From positions 36,801 through 100,800 of the forward strand of contig MPUH01000122.1 in assembly GCA_001970955.1 (NCBI GenBank): a stretch of DNA of 64,000 nucleotides, given 5' to 3'. Under the pieces are notes generated by a model. That model was not told the DNA's origin. It made no database searches and worked only from the letters and a program-made list of their open reading frames with translations. Each line of letters starts with the position of its first letter. Position 1 is the stretch's first letter. This stretch comes from Stentor coeruleus (Eukaryota > Ciliophora > Heterotrichea > Heterotrichida > Stentoridae). This document shows positions 35,184 to 45,339 of the stretch, one piece after another. The translations under genes and the position numbers were made by a program.

Positions 35184-37559
35184 ATGAAGTGCGAAGATTG
35201 CATAAAACAAAAAGCTCAGCTAATATGCATAGAATGTGAAGAGCTATTCTGTCTATCTTGTGACTCTTCAATTCACAAAGGGGGTAAAAGAAAATTTCAT
35301 TCAAGACTTCCAGTATGTTCCAACTGTAAATCCCCAGCAATATTAGAATGTAAGGACTGCAATAGCCGAAACTGTACAAATTGTAAGCATTTTCATAATG
35401 GACATCATACTGTTTATATATCATCCCCAAGATCATTAGGTGTTTTTTGGGATATTTCTAACTTCAGTTCACAACCATTTTCAATAAACGATGCTTTAGT
35501 TGAAATTTCATATAGAATTTCTAATCCTAAGTTCATAAAACTTTATTCTGATAACTGGATACGTTCAAAAATACCAAATATAGCAGAGATTGTGTTTAGA
35601 TATGGAATTTGTCCTTTAGATGCTTTGTTTTTAGATGTATCTTTATTAGCAAATTCAGGTTTGACACATATTTTAATTATTGCCCCTCAGGTACTTGAAC
35701 TTAGAGAAAAACTTTTACATTTGAAGGCTACATCTACTAAAATTATGATTGCTATGAGGACTGGGCCTTTGGTTTTTTATGAGACAAATGAAGAAACCAG
35801 TAAAATATTTGATGAAAGGAAAGGGGCGGTTTGGGATATGGGTTTAGTGATTGAGAAGAGTTTTTATGTTAATTGTCAGCAATGTAAGGTTAAGGATGTT
35901 TGTCAGTATTTGGCACAGGAAGCGGAGTTTGGTAGAATTATGGTAGAAAGAACAGAGGTGGTAGAAAAAATATCGAACAAGCTTAGGATTAGCTATGAAG
36001 AAAGTAATTATTTGTTGGATTTGGCTAGGAGTAGAAGACTGGTCAATGAGATTGAAGTTAAATATTCATCAAGGACTTATACATTGTACAGTATAAAAGT
36101 TCCTTACTTTTGCTATAAAGTTCTCTACTGGGTCTTAAATTCTTTAAAGCTCGATGAGATCTCTCCTCTAAAAAGAATCATCAAATCACGTCTAAAAAAG
36201 GTATTCTCACTTCACTTATTAAATAACGACTGGGACAAAATAATAAGAAAAATCCAAAGTCGTCCCCGAAGCAACTCCTTCAGTTCTAATCCTTCAACCG
36301 AATGCTTTAGAAAAATCAAAAAAAAACTCTTCAACACTTTCGAAACCTGGCTTGGCCTTGAATCTTTGAAAACAGACTTTTTTAATATAAAGTCCAGTGA
36401 CTATTGGGATGAATACCTCAACTTTTTCGAACGTTACTTTTCTAATAATTACAAAGAAATAATCCCAATGGGCCGTTATGGCTGTAGTCTTTTACTTAAA
36501 CTTTCAGGTCCAGACTCTTTAAAATCATTATCCCTAGGCAAACTTTTTCATATAACCAATTTAGCAATACAAGATGATTATTTCAGATACCAAAATAAAT
36601 GTCTTATATGGAGTAAAGACTTCAAATTTCTTGACAATTTATCTTTTAAAAAACTTGAAGATATGAAAAAAAATATTATAACCCTTTTATCACAATATCC
36701 ACAAGGACTAAATATATCTTGTATTCCGGCATTATTAAAGAAAAAACTTCATGTTGTATTAAACTTTCAAGATTTCGGGTATACAAAACTTAAAGAGTTT
36801 CTAATTAGTATTTCTGAAATACAATTAAACTTACAAATTGCTTCTATAAAAGTTAAACCTGTTATTGATAAAAATCAAATTGCTGAGATTATTGCTGAGA
36901 TAGTAAAAGAAAAAGAATATGGGGTAACTGAGTCGATATTACAAGCAACTTTACAGATTAGAGTTAATCAGTCTATTGATTGGACTATTTATGATGTAGC
37001 TTCATGTGAAGAGTTTGTTAAGAAATATTCGAGATCTTCGATTGAAGTTTTGAGGACTCCTGAATATAATATATTATTCAAAGCTAATGAATTTAAGACA
37101 TATAGTTACTTTTTCCCGTTTAAAAGCTTGTTTACATCAGCTGTGTTAGAGAGTTCAAGGGTACCAACACCACAAATTTATCATCCAATATCTCATTCAG
37201 TTGATCTTAATATAACCCCTAGGAATAGTGTTACAGCGCCTATGCAAAGGATGATAAACATTTCTAATGTTCCTTCAGAGATGATACAGAAATCACCGTT
37301 TAGAGATTCGGAACCTGAGGAAGGGAGATATGCAGAACCGTTTATTGCTGAGGATTTATCGGTGGTGTTGGATAATAAGTCGAATGGGTTTAGGAGTATA
37401 CAGCATTCGAAGGATTCAAGTATTGATGAATGGCATTTGAGGACTAGTAGTTTTGAAAAAAACAACGACAATTATAGTACGATATATATGTCACAGCCTA
37501 ATAGGGGTCATTCCAGATTAAATTTTTCTTGGTTTGATAAACCTTTGTGCTTGGATTAA
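35184..37559 (+). CDS. B-box / NYN-like / LOTUS protein (paralogue A)
   Basis: 791 residues. Residues 1-75 hold tandem B-box-type zinc fingers (C3-x2-C6 ... C-x2-C ... C-x2-C, then His residues, repeated). Residues ~85-200 resemble an NYN/PIN-type domain ('LGVFWDISNF', 'DALFLDVSLLANSGLTHILII') as in MARF1. The usual second acidic motif (GDSDF-type) is replaced by 'APQVLEL', so nuclease activity is doubtful. Residues ~495-550 match an OST-HTH/LOTUS domain ('LLSQYPQGLNISCIPALLKK', 'FGYTKLKEFLISI'). This combination suggests an RNA-regulating protein; the target is unknown. The C-terminus is Ser/Pro-rich and disordered. The tail-to-tail paralogue at 37972-40349 shows a local inverted duplication. 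Single exon. Confidence 0.8.
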   Translation: MKCEDCIKQKAQLICIECEELFCLSCDSSIHKGGKRKFHSRLPVCSNCKSPAILECKDCNSRNCTNCKHFHNGHHTVYISSPRSLGVFWDISNFSSQPFSINDALVEISYRISNPKFIKLYSDNWIRSKIPNIAEIVFRYGICPLDALFLDVSLLANSGLTHILIIAPQVLELREKLLHLKATSTKIMIAMRTGPLVFYETNEETSKIFDERKGAVWDMGLVIEKSFYVNCQQCKVKDVCQYLAQEAEFGRIMVERTEVVEKISNKLRISYEESNYLLDLARSRRLVNEIEVKYSSRTYTLYSIKVPYFCYKVLYWVLNSLKLDEISPLKRIIKSRLKKVFSLHLLNNDWDKIIRKIQSRPRSNSFSSNPSTECFRKIKKKLFNTFETWLGLESLKTDFFNIKSSDYWDEYLNFFERYFSNNYKEIIPMGRYGCSLLLKLSGPDSLKSLSLGKLFHITNLAIQDDYFRYQNKCLIWSKDFKFLDNLSFKKLEDMKKNIITLLSQYPQGLNISCIPALLKKKLHVVLNFQDFGYTKLKEFLISISEIQLNLQIASIKVKPVIDKNQIAEIIAEIVKEKEYGVTESILQATLQIRVNQSIDWTIYDVASCEEFVKKYSRSSIEVLRTPEYNILFKANEFKTYSYFFPFKSLFTSAVLESSRVPTPQIYHPISHSVDLNITPRNSVTAPMQRMINISNVPSEMIQKSPFRDSEPEEGRYAEPFIAEDLSVVLDNKSNGFRSIQHSKDSSIDEWHLRTSSFEKNNDNYSTIYMSQPNRGHSRLNFSWFDKPLCLD

Positions 37560-37971
37560 AATAATAATTAATTTAACCTAGAAAAAGATTTTTATATAAA
37601 ACTAGTAATTATAAACGAATTAAGGTGTTGATTTCACTTTTATTTATATATAATTTTGTAATTTTACACGATATTTATTTAACCATTTAATAAATCATCT
37701 TATATTTAAACTGCTAACCACAATTAATTTTATCCATCATAATTTCCTCATAAAATGCGCAAACATAAACTTCTCATTTCTAAAATTATTTATAATAAAT
37801 CAGCATAATCACTAATTACATAAAAAAATTAATTCAACAATAATCTATAACCTCTAAGCTTATATTTAGCACCCAGAAAATTATATCTAATCCTATAATC
37901 ATCCTAACACCTTAACTCTAAAAATCATCTAAAACACATAATAAAATCCTATAAAAAAATAATTACTTACA
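37560..37971. other. Intergenic region between convergent paralogues
   Basis: AT-rich shared 3' flank with no gene. A single ATCCTAACACCTTAA at about 37911 resembles the motif found upstream of other genes, but lies 3' of both genes here. Confidence 0.55.
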
Positions 37972-40349
37972 TTACTCAAACCCAGGAGGAGGTTTAAAAT
38001 TCGAAATATCAAGCCAAGAATAACTATCCCTATCCTTAGCTTTAAACCTACTCCCCAAGTCTTCACTTTTCATATGAAAATGTTCAGTCACCGGAAAGCC
38101 AGGAGGACTTTCAGGACCATTTCTATGATATCGAGGCAAAGAGTATGAAAAATCAGTACTACTATTGTTCCCTGAATCATAAAAATAATTCGGTTCTTCA
38201 GCACCAGGGCGGATTATATCAGCAGGCAAATTCGAAATATTCACTGCTCTTGATATATGCCCTGGATGATGACCTTCTGAACTTAAAGAACTATGATGGA
38301 CTACTGTTGGGGATGAGACACGATTGTTTTGAAAATCCCAAGAATTTTCACGGAATGGTTCGTAAAAATATGAATAACATGGCTGTTTAGCTTTGAAAAT
38401 CATGAATGAATCACGAGCTTCCATAACTTCGAATTGATTTTTCCCATATGCTTTAATGAAATCTGCTAATGATGATGATAGATAATGACTCCATTCTATA
38501 CGTCCTAGTTTTGCGACAATTTGAGCTTCAAGATCTCGGACTTCATGGCCGAAGTTACGGCCGCTTAAGATGTTTGTGATACAGAAAAGTATGTTTTCGA
38601 CTAGAGGCGGAGCATATTTTGTTTCACGGCACAGCACAGCAAACGGATGATTCGTGTTTCTCAATTCAATCGCAACTTCAGGGAATGTAGCAAGAAGGTC
38701 TTTTAGCTTAGCAAATCCTAAGTCTTGTATATTTAAAGGAAAATTTAGACTGCGTTTTATAAACAAAGGCAGTTGTGCAAGACTAACTCCTTCAGAATGT
38801 TTTTCTAATATCGTAATTGCAGCATTTTTTATACCCTGTATTTTTTTCATAGTCTCATTTTTACTCACATTCCCATGGGTATTAGTTGTCCATATAAGTA
38901 AAGTCCTTTGATAACGAAGAATATCTTCATTTATAGCAATTTGAATCATATAACTTAGTCTTCCTAGACTACAACTTTTTAAAGAAGGTGGGCCACAGAC
39001 TTTTAAAAATTGAGCACAACCATAACGTCCTCCTGGGATAGCTTTTTGTTCTTCATCTCTTCTAGGTCTTCGAATACCTTTATGGACAAAATAATTTTCA
39101 AGAAAACGATAAAAGTCTTTCCATTCTTGGGTTTTTTTTATCTCTAGAAAATCTCCGAATTTCGAGTGGTTGTCTAGAGCTTCCCAGATTTCTCCATTAG
39201 GATAGATGGCTAAAGTTTTACTTCCAATAGATGGGTCGATAATCTCTTTAAACATGAACTTCGGCAAAGTTGAGGACTTAGAAAATAAATTAAACTCCGG
39301 TGCTGAACTTGCATGGGAATGTCCTCTTGCTTGGAAAATGAGGTTCTGCCATTCCGAAGGTGTTGGTTTATAATCAAAAACTTCTCTCATCCTTGCTTGT
39401 ATAGCTTTTTCACTAGGAAGCATCTCATCTGCACATAAAGATCGTAAAGTCCAAGTCAAGCATTCTAAACTACAATTTTCAACCCTTAGGCTAATAAAAT
39501 TAACAGTTTCCTTATCGAATTCTTTACAAGACAAGTAAATAATCCCACTTTTTTCAGCTGATTCAAGTAAACGTGTGACTTCTTCATTTGAAATTTTCAT
39601 TTTCAGCTCGATTATTTGAATTAAATCTTGTAATTCTATAAGGATATTCCCTTTAAAAGCTTCTTCTCTAAGGTAGTTTATCAGGTATCTAATTGAGAGT
39701 TTTTATCTTTTTTAGGCTCTTCGACTAGAGTTTCTTGGATTTGAAGAGGAAGGATTCTGGATGAAAGCCAAAACTCTACGGCAGTCATATTGGATTTAAG
39801 TTGCATTAAATGGGGAGTGAAAGTTTGACATTGAGAGGAGATTATAAGAACATGAGTAAGCCCTGTATTTAATGAGATGGATAAATCAAGAAGAAGTGAT
39901 TCATATGTTTTTATCCCTGTTTTATTGACACTCATTACACCACTCTCTAAAAGGGCATCTTTCCATTTACCCCAAGGGTCGCCATAAGCTTTAACAAACT
40001 CCGGTGTACCTACCTTTTGCTTTATTTCACTCAACATCATTTGAATATCTTCATTCCTACTTGGTCTACATGAAGAAATATCCCAAAAAACCCCAAACCT
40101 CCTTGATGACTCAATCTGACTCAAACTATGCGAAACATGTGTTTTTTGACAACTATTACACAATGAAATGTTACATTGAGTACATTCAGTAACTGCTTGG
40201 TCTCTACATTGACGACATACCAATGGTCTAGAATGAGTTTTTCTTTTACCCCCTTTATGTAAGTTTTCATCACAAACTTTACATAAAGCTTGATCACATT
40301 CAATACACAAAGCTGTTGCTTCTGATGATAGACACTCTTCACACTTCAT
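37972..40349 (-). CDS. B-box / NYN-like / LOTUS protein (paralogue B), with an apparent frameshift
   Basis: About 790 residues, same order as its neighbour: B-box fingers (1-75, 'MKCEECLSSEATALCIECD'), NYN-like domain ('FGVFWDISSC', 'LLLDLSISLNTGLTHVLII'), the shared 'PGGRYGCAQFLKVCGPPSLKS' block, LOTUS ('ILEKHSEGVSLAQLPLFIKR', 'LGFAKLKDLLATF') and a Ser/Pro-rich tail. The frame is broken near 39700-39704 (A5 run): the first frame stops at TGA and the coding sense continues one base out of register ('INYLREEAFKGNILIEL', aligned with paralogue A). No GT...AG of 15/16 nt fits, so one lost A, an assembly error or a real frameshift explains it. The second acidic NYN motif is also missing. Confidence 0.78.
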
Positions 40350-41229
40350 ATTTATTATGAAAATTTTACTATAAAAAAGTCTTTTATTATGAATCGAAGT
40401 CTTTAGAGTAATTTTATAATTTAACTTTAGGATTAAATTGTTTTTGGTTAGAAATCTTATTGTGTTTAAGTTATTTTTTTGTTTTATGGATTGTTGTTGG
40501 CTTAACTGTTGGTTTTATAATTTTGCGCTTTTTTTTTGAGTGAAATGGGCTTTTTTTGTTTAGGTTTGCATTTTAGATGATTTTATATTTGGTTATAATG
40601 AATTTTTGGAGTAAAGTTTATTTTCTTGTTTAGTTTAGAGGTTAAAGTTTTGAATTATTTATTATGTTTGTGTGGTATTGTATTTTTTAAATACAAAAAC
40701 TAAGCTGTATATGTCTATACCATTAATGATAAAGACTTAAAAAATGTGTTTATTATATAATTCATATTACTTTATGGTATAAGCATTTTTAAAAACTAAA
40801 TTTACCAAATATTATAATTTGTACTAAACATAATTGTATTTATAGCCAATTATCATATAAGGGAATAAAAATTATTTTCATTTGATATAAACTTGCTTAC
40901 ACATAAAAAAACTATTGATCTATTCAACTCTCTCTACATAAATCTTCATATAAATGCCTTTATATTCAAAAAAAATCTACATTAAAAAACTTTTCTTATT
41001 TATTCTAAATTTTGCATGCAATCCTAATCCTAACGCACTTTAAACCCTTATATTATCTTATCTTTCTCAATCAGAAACCATTATTATAATATCATGTATC
41101 CATTATTTTCTACTAAGTATATGCAAAAACTCATATTATCATATTTTTACCAATAAATTTCTGTATTCAAACTTTATATTATCAAAAATACACTTATTAC
41201 ATATAGTATAACTGATAAAATTATAACTT
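40350..41229. other. Intergenic region
   Basis: Divergent promoter region, 0.9 kb. CAATCCTAATCCTAACG lies at about 41021 upstream of the coiled-coil gene. No gene is recognised. Confidence 0.55.
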
Positions 41230-42465
41230 ATGATTGAATATTTTCATGAACAACTTTTTAATACATCTGAAAAAGTGCAAAAATACGTCAAATTATTAGA
41301 AAAAACAACCCGTAAGCATGTTTTCTCAATACTCAAAAAAGATAAACTTAACTATCTACTTAGAAAGACTTTATTAAAAAAACTGGCTCAAGAAAAAAAG
41401 AATCGAGAAACCCGGCAGAATCAAGAGCAAAAAAAGTTTTTGCAAAGAATCAAAGAAGAAACTGATGCCTTGAATAAAGAACAACAAGAAAAAAAGTTAA
41501 AAATCAGAACTGATAAGGAAGAAGAATGGCAGGTGTCTAAGGAAAAGTTGGAAAAACTTAAAAATGTTAGAACCCTTGTGTATAGTGAAGGGAATAAACG
41601 ATTTTTCAATGTAAAAAAACAAAAACCTTTGTTTAGGAAAATTGAAGATAGATTTTTTGTCAATGAAGTTATACCGCAAAGGATACAATATAATAAGTCT
41701 TTGTATGAAAGAAAGGAGATTATAAGGTCGATGAGTATTGAAGATATAAATTATCATGAAAAAAAATATCTACAGGAACTAAAAGCCTCAAAAAATAGCC
41801 TTATAGAAAAATATCGTCGGCAAAAACTCACAAATCTTATAAATGAAAATGAATTATCAATATACAAAGCAAAAATATTTTCTATAATCAAAGCTGAAGA
41901 AGAGAAGAAAGTTGAAGATGAGCGCTTGCGCGAATTATATAAAAAATCCTTAAGAGAAAAGAAGTATCAATATGGTAACTTAGCCCAAGAACTATATTCA
42001 TCATTAAAACTTCCTCAGAAACTAATAAAAACCTCTCCAAGAAAGGCAAAACTAAAGCCTAAAATGCCGTCTTCTGTAAAAATCCTCAAAAACTACGACA
42101 AAATATCAAAAAGCACTTCAAAAGACCCTTCAAAGAAAGCAAAATCAGAAACTAAACTTTTGATTCAAAGCAAATCAGTTGATTATTTACATCAAATGCG
42201 TATTCTTAGGGCAAGTAGCCCTTTAAAACATCATATTCTTTTAACATCATCAAATATAAAAGATATCTTATCATCAATAGATTCAAAACCAAACAAATTA
42301 GCATCAATTATAAACATAACAAAAACTCTTGAAAAAAAAACAAAAAAACTAGAATTTCTTTATGATACCCCTAAAATATCAATTCTCCAAAGCGAAGCTA
42401 TATCAAATGCATATATAAACTCAATCCAAGCTAAAATTGCCTGGCTCAACAACCTTCAAAAATAA
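41230..42465 (+). CDS. Coiled-coil protein, unknown function (411 aa)
   Basis: Not recognised. Residues ~35-110 and ~155-260 are strongly charged (Lys/Glu/Gln) and predicted coiled coil ('KKFLQRIKEETDALNKEQQE'). They are separated by a less charged segment with aromatic residues ('EGNKRFFNVKKQKPLFRKI'). The last ~150 residues are Ser/Lys-rich. No signal peptide or membrane helix. The general type is common among ciliate cytoskeletal and basal-body proteins, but no specific family can be named. Single exon, TAA. Confidence 0.7.
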   Translation: MIEYFHEQLFNTSEKVQKYVKLLEKTTRKHVFSILKKDKLNYLLRKTLLKKLAQEKKNRETRQNQEQKKFLQRIKEETDALNKEQQEKKLKIRTDKEEEWQVSKEKLEKLKNVRTLVYSEGNKRFFNVKKQKPLFRKIEDRFFVNEVIPQRIQYNKSLYERKEIIRSMSIEDINYHEKKYLQELKASKNSLIEKYRRQKLTNLINENELSIYKAKIFSIIKAEEEKKVEDERLRELYKKSLREKKYQYGNLAQELYSSLKLPQKLIKTSPRKAKLKPKMPSSVKILKNYDKISKSTSKDPSKKAKSETKLLIQSKSVDYLHQMRILRASSPLKHHILLTSSNIKDILSSIDSKPNKLASIINITKTLEKKTKKLEFLYDTPKISILQSEAISNAYINSIQAKIAWLNNLQK

Positions 42466-42534
42466 TCCTAACCTGTGAAAAAGCACTTTTTTTATATAAT
42501 ACTAATAAATTTTCCTTTAAAAATCTAATTATAA

Positions 42535-43069
42535 ATGCCTCAGGTAAAATTATATGAAAAGAAACTTTTGAAAAAGTGGCTTTATTTAACTGAAAGCAAC
42601 TGAGAATTAGTTGTTTTGTGCTGATATTATGTAAAAAGAAGAGAAGGTTATATTAAATGATACAAAATATGTGGCTATGCAATTAGGATTGTTAATAATT
42701 TTGATGAAATTAGCAGAAAATAAACTTTTTGTATATAAATGACTGCAAATATTAAACAAACTTTTTGTTATGAGTTTGATTAATTGTAAAAACTCTTTGG
42801 TTGTATGTGAAAACTATCAGTGTCGTCATTCTGTAAAAGAAAGCTAGTGATTTTATTAGTTATACAAAGGATGACACAGATTGTTAAGGATGCTATAATG
42901 TTCATTAAATAATATCATGTCGAAATAGATCATAAACTGTTGCATACCCTTTATTTAATATGCCTAAGGATTTGAGGATTTTATCACTTGGAATGATTCT
43001 TCGGTGATTAAACATAATGTTTTGAAGTATAATAACAAACTTGATGATTATGAACTTTTAAGGAACTAA
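42535..43069 (+). pseudogene. IMP3: IMP3 pseudogene (U3 snoRNP / uS4-like protein)
   Basis: Full-length match in order to IMP3, an 18S rRNA processing factor of about 183 residues. N-terminus 'QVKLYEKKLLKKWLYL' matches the family 'HEQKLLK'. 'RREGYIK-stop-YKICG' matches 'REDY..Y..ICG'. 'SFCKRKL' precedes 'RMTQIVKDAIMFIK-stop-YHV' (family 'CRRRLP' and 'FIEQGHV'). The end '[20 protein letters not shown]' corresponds to 'MEDFVTW.DSSKIK..VL.Y'. In-frame TGA, TAA stops occur at least ten times and the last block is in another frame (total 535 nt, not a multiple of 3). No 15/16-nt introns remove these. It is decayed along its whole length; an intact copy must exist elsewhere. Confidence 0.85.
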
Positions 43070-43221
43070 TAAATAAAATATATATTTTTTTGAATTTTTT
43101 GGATAAGAAGATGGAAATTTTAATTAGAATATTCTTAAAGGATTTGATTGAGGATTGAAAGAGATTGCTTAAGATTAAAAAGTATTGATATAAAAAAAAA
43201 ACATGATTTAGAAATTTAAAT

Positions 43222-43240
43222 CTTAAACCCTTAACACCCA
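43222..43240 (+). promoter_or_regulatory. Telomere-like motif upstream of the RPL29 relic
   Basis: CTTAAACCCTTAACACCCA, C-rich on the sense strand, 61-79 bp before the relic's ATG. The motif matches the type seen before UTP3 and others, so the pseudogene seems to have been copied with its promoter. Confidence 0.35.
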
Positions 43241-43300
43241 CATCATAAGACAAAGCTTTAGACATCAATTTCTTCTTATATCCATAAAGTTAATAATAAT

Positions 43301-43478
43301 ATGGCTAAGAGCAAAAACCATGAAAGTCAAAATTAAAACAAGAAAAACCATAGAAACGGGATAAAAAAACCCAAAAACAAAGATATGAATCCTTAAAGGT
43401 TGCGATTTGAAATACAGGAAAAACAGAAGGTTCGCTCAATTGCATGACCCAAACATCAAAAAGCATCAGTTAGACTAA
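43301..43478 (+). pseudogene. RPL29: RPL29 (eL29) pseudogene
   Basis: The start 'MAKSKNH' followed by 'ESQN-stop-NKKNHRNGIKKPK' is the unmistakable N-terminus of ribosomal protein eL29; the TAA sits exactly where the family has Gln. Two single-base losses then shift the frame: after 'KKPKNK' (A run) and between 'YESLK' and 'CDLKYRKNRRFAQLHDP'. It ends at TAA 43476-43478. No introns fit. It lies 230 bp after the IMP3 relic on the same strand. Confidence 0.85.
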
Positions 43479-43903
43479 ATTAACTATAAAGTTTCTTACA
43501 AATTTTATATAGAATAAATATACAAAGCAACAATATGACAAAGATCAACAACTTAGCAACTTTGTATAGCAGAGAATTATTAAATAGGGCTTATTCAAGG
43601 CTATAAATGGAAAAAAGCCTAATAAAGACCTTAAAAATGATATTCAAAGCCAAGTATAATATTCGAAACCATGTAAAATGAGGTAAAAAATATAAAGATA
43701 AGGTCGTGAGTGAGTGATATTAAATCATCAAATAAGATAAAAGCATATAAAATAACAATAAAAACTCTTATAACCCAATCTAAAAATTATTTTTTATATA
43801 AAAACTTTTAACCTGGATACTTGATTTTATAAAAAGTTTGTCCTAATAAATCTACCTGTAATATTTACCTTTATATTCACTATATATTTTAATCTATATT
43901 ACT
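43479..43903. other. Intergenic region
   Basis: AT-rich 3' flank of the CNNM gene. Nothing recognised. Confidence 0.55.
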
Positions 43904-45109
43904 TTATTTCAATGGTGCTTTTAAGTTTTGTTTTTCTACTAATTGAAATTCTCCTGCAAAAGTTTCATGTTTATGACTATTTCGTTGAAGTTTATGGAAA
44001 ATCTTAGTGAACATTCTTTCTGAAGGTTTTTCAAATATATCATTTTCTGTCTCAGCTATTGATAACGAGTTACGGAAAAAGTTCTGCCGTTTAATAAACT
44101 GATTTAAAAGACTTTTTAAAGTAATGACCCCTAAAAGGTCTTTATTATCATTAAATACAAAAGCCATATGGCTGTTCCCTTGTGAAAAAAGCGTAAGTAG
44201 CGAGTAAATATTTTCTTTATAATGCACAAAAATAGGTTTTTTTATAACTAAATCCCTAACTTTCTTGCCAAATTCCACACCCAAAAGCAATTTAGTTTTT
44301 AAAACTCCAATCCAAACCCCTTCTTCATTTCTAACAGGTATCCTACTAAACCCTTTTAACGCAATAATCTCTAAATTTTCTTCTGTCAACATCATCTTAT
44401 CATTAATCGTAAAAACATTTTTTTTTTCTGTATATAAATCTTCAATATTCATTTTCTTAAAATCAATAACCCTATGTATAATCCTAACTTGTGTCTCATA
44501 TATCGGTTCTAAACATACACTTTTATTAATCAATTGCATAGTAAAAAAAGTCTTCAATTCCTCATCATTATATACTTTATTCCCATTATTCCCAATAACC
44601 CTATCAAGTAACCTAGCTAAAGGGTAACTAATAGGCCAAAGGATTAGAATTAAAAGTTTGATAAATTTAGAAACTGCACTTGCTATAGGGATTTGATTTG
44701 ACCCAAGACATATAGCTTGTGGTATAACTTCAGCAAGAAATAATGTTAAAAGGACGCTTATAATTACAGATAAAACTCCTCCGACCATCAATTCTAATAT
44801 AATAGGTAAAGTTTCTAAGGATATTGCATTTGCAAGCAAAAGGGTTACTAGTAATAAATGATGATCTTTTAATAGTGGAAGAATTCGTTTTGCATGGATT
44901 TTTTCTTCGTCGGTACCTGATTCTAGCTTGAGTTTTAAATTTAACTCATCTATTGCCATAAGACCTACTGTCATTCCAGACATTAGACCAGCAAAGATTG
45001 CCATTGATACAGCAGCTACTGGGATTATAACGTATTCTTCCCAGGGAAGGGGCTGAAGGACTACAGCTTTAGAGATAGTTAGGAATAAACTTAGCCATAT
45101 GAATTGCAT
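43904..45109 (-). CDS. CNNM/CorC-family divalent cation transporter (DUF21 + CBS pair)
   Basis: 401 residues. Signal-like N-terminus, then a DUF21/CNNM transmembrane domain (~25-190, 'GLMSGMTVGLMAIDELNLKL', 'LLLANAISLETLPIIL', 'LTLFLAEVIPQAICL'). A CBS pair follows at ~215-345 ('FSRIPVRNEEGVWIGVLKTK', 'MAFVFNDNKDLLGVITLKSL'). The family mediates or regulates Mg2+ transport at the plasma membrane or organelles. The cyclic-nucleotide-binding-like domain of animal CNNMs is absent, and the C-terminal tail is short. Single exon. Confidence 0.92.
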   Translation of the reverse strand: MQFIWLSLFLTISKAVVLQPLPWEEYVIIPVAAVSMAIFAGLMSGMTVGLMAIDELNLKLKLESGTDEEKIHAKRILPLLKDHHLLLVTLLLANAISLETLPIILELMVGGVLSVIISVLLTLFLAEVIPQAICLGSNQIPIASAVSKFIKLLILILWPISYPLARLLDRVIGNNGNKVYNDEELKTFFTMQLINKSVCLEPIYETQVRIIHRVIDFKKMNIEDLYTEKKNVFTINDKMMLTEENLEIIALKGFSRIPVRNEEGVWIGVLKTKLLLGVEFGKKVRDLVIKKPIFVHYKENIYSLLTLFSQGNSHMAFVFNDNKDLLGVITLKSLLNQFIKRQNFFRNSLSIAETENDIFEKPSERMFTKIFHKLQRNSHKHETFAGEFQLVEKQNLKAPLK

Positions 45110-45339
45110 TATTAGATGTAAAAAAAAATGCTTTTGTATAGAAAATAAGGGTTGATTTGTAAGGAAAGAAAGGCTTTTTTTTTAAGATTAAGGAAATTAT
45201 AGGTTTTTTCAATAGTTTTTATGCTTAGATTGTATAAAAAAAGTGAGAAATAATTTGGGTCACTGGTTATCTATGGTAAATATGTTGATTAGATAGTTTT
45301 TATAGCCTAAAAGTTATAATATATTTTAATGTTTATAGC

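Noticed and set aside
42535-43478. Treating IMP3 and RPL29 as intact genes with tiny introns
   Set aside because: No 15 or 16-nt GT...AG segments cover the stops or repair the single-base frame changes.
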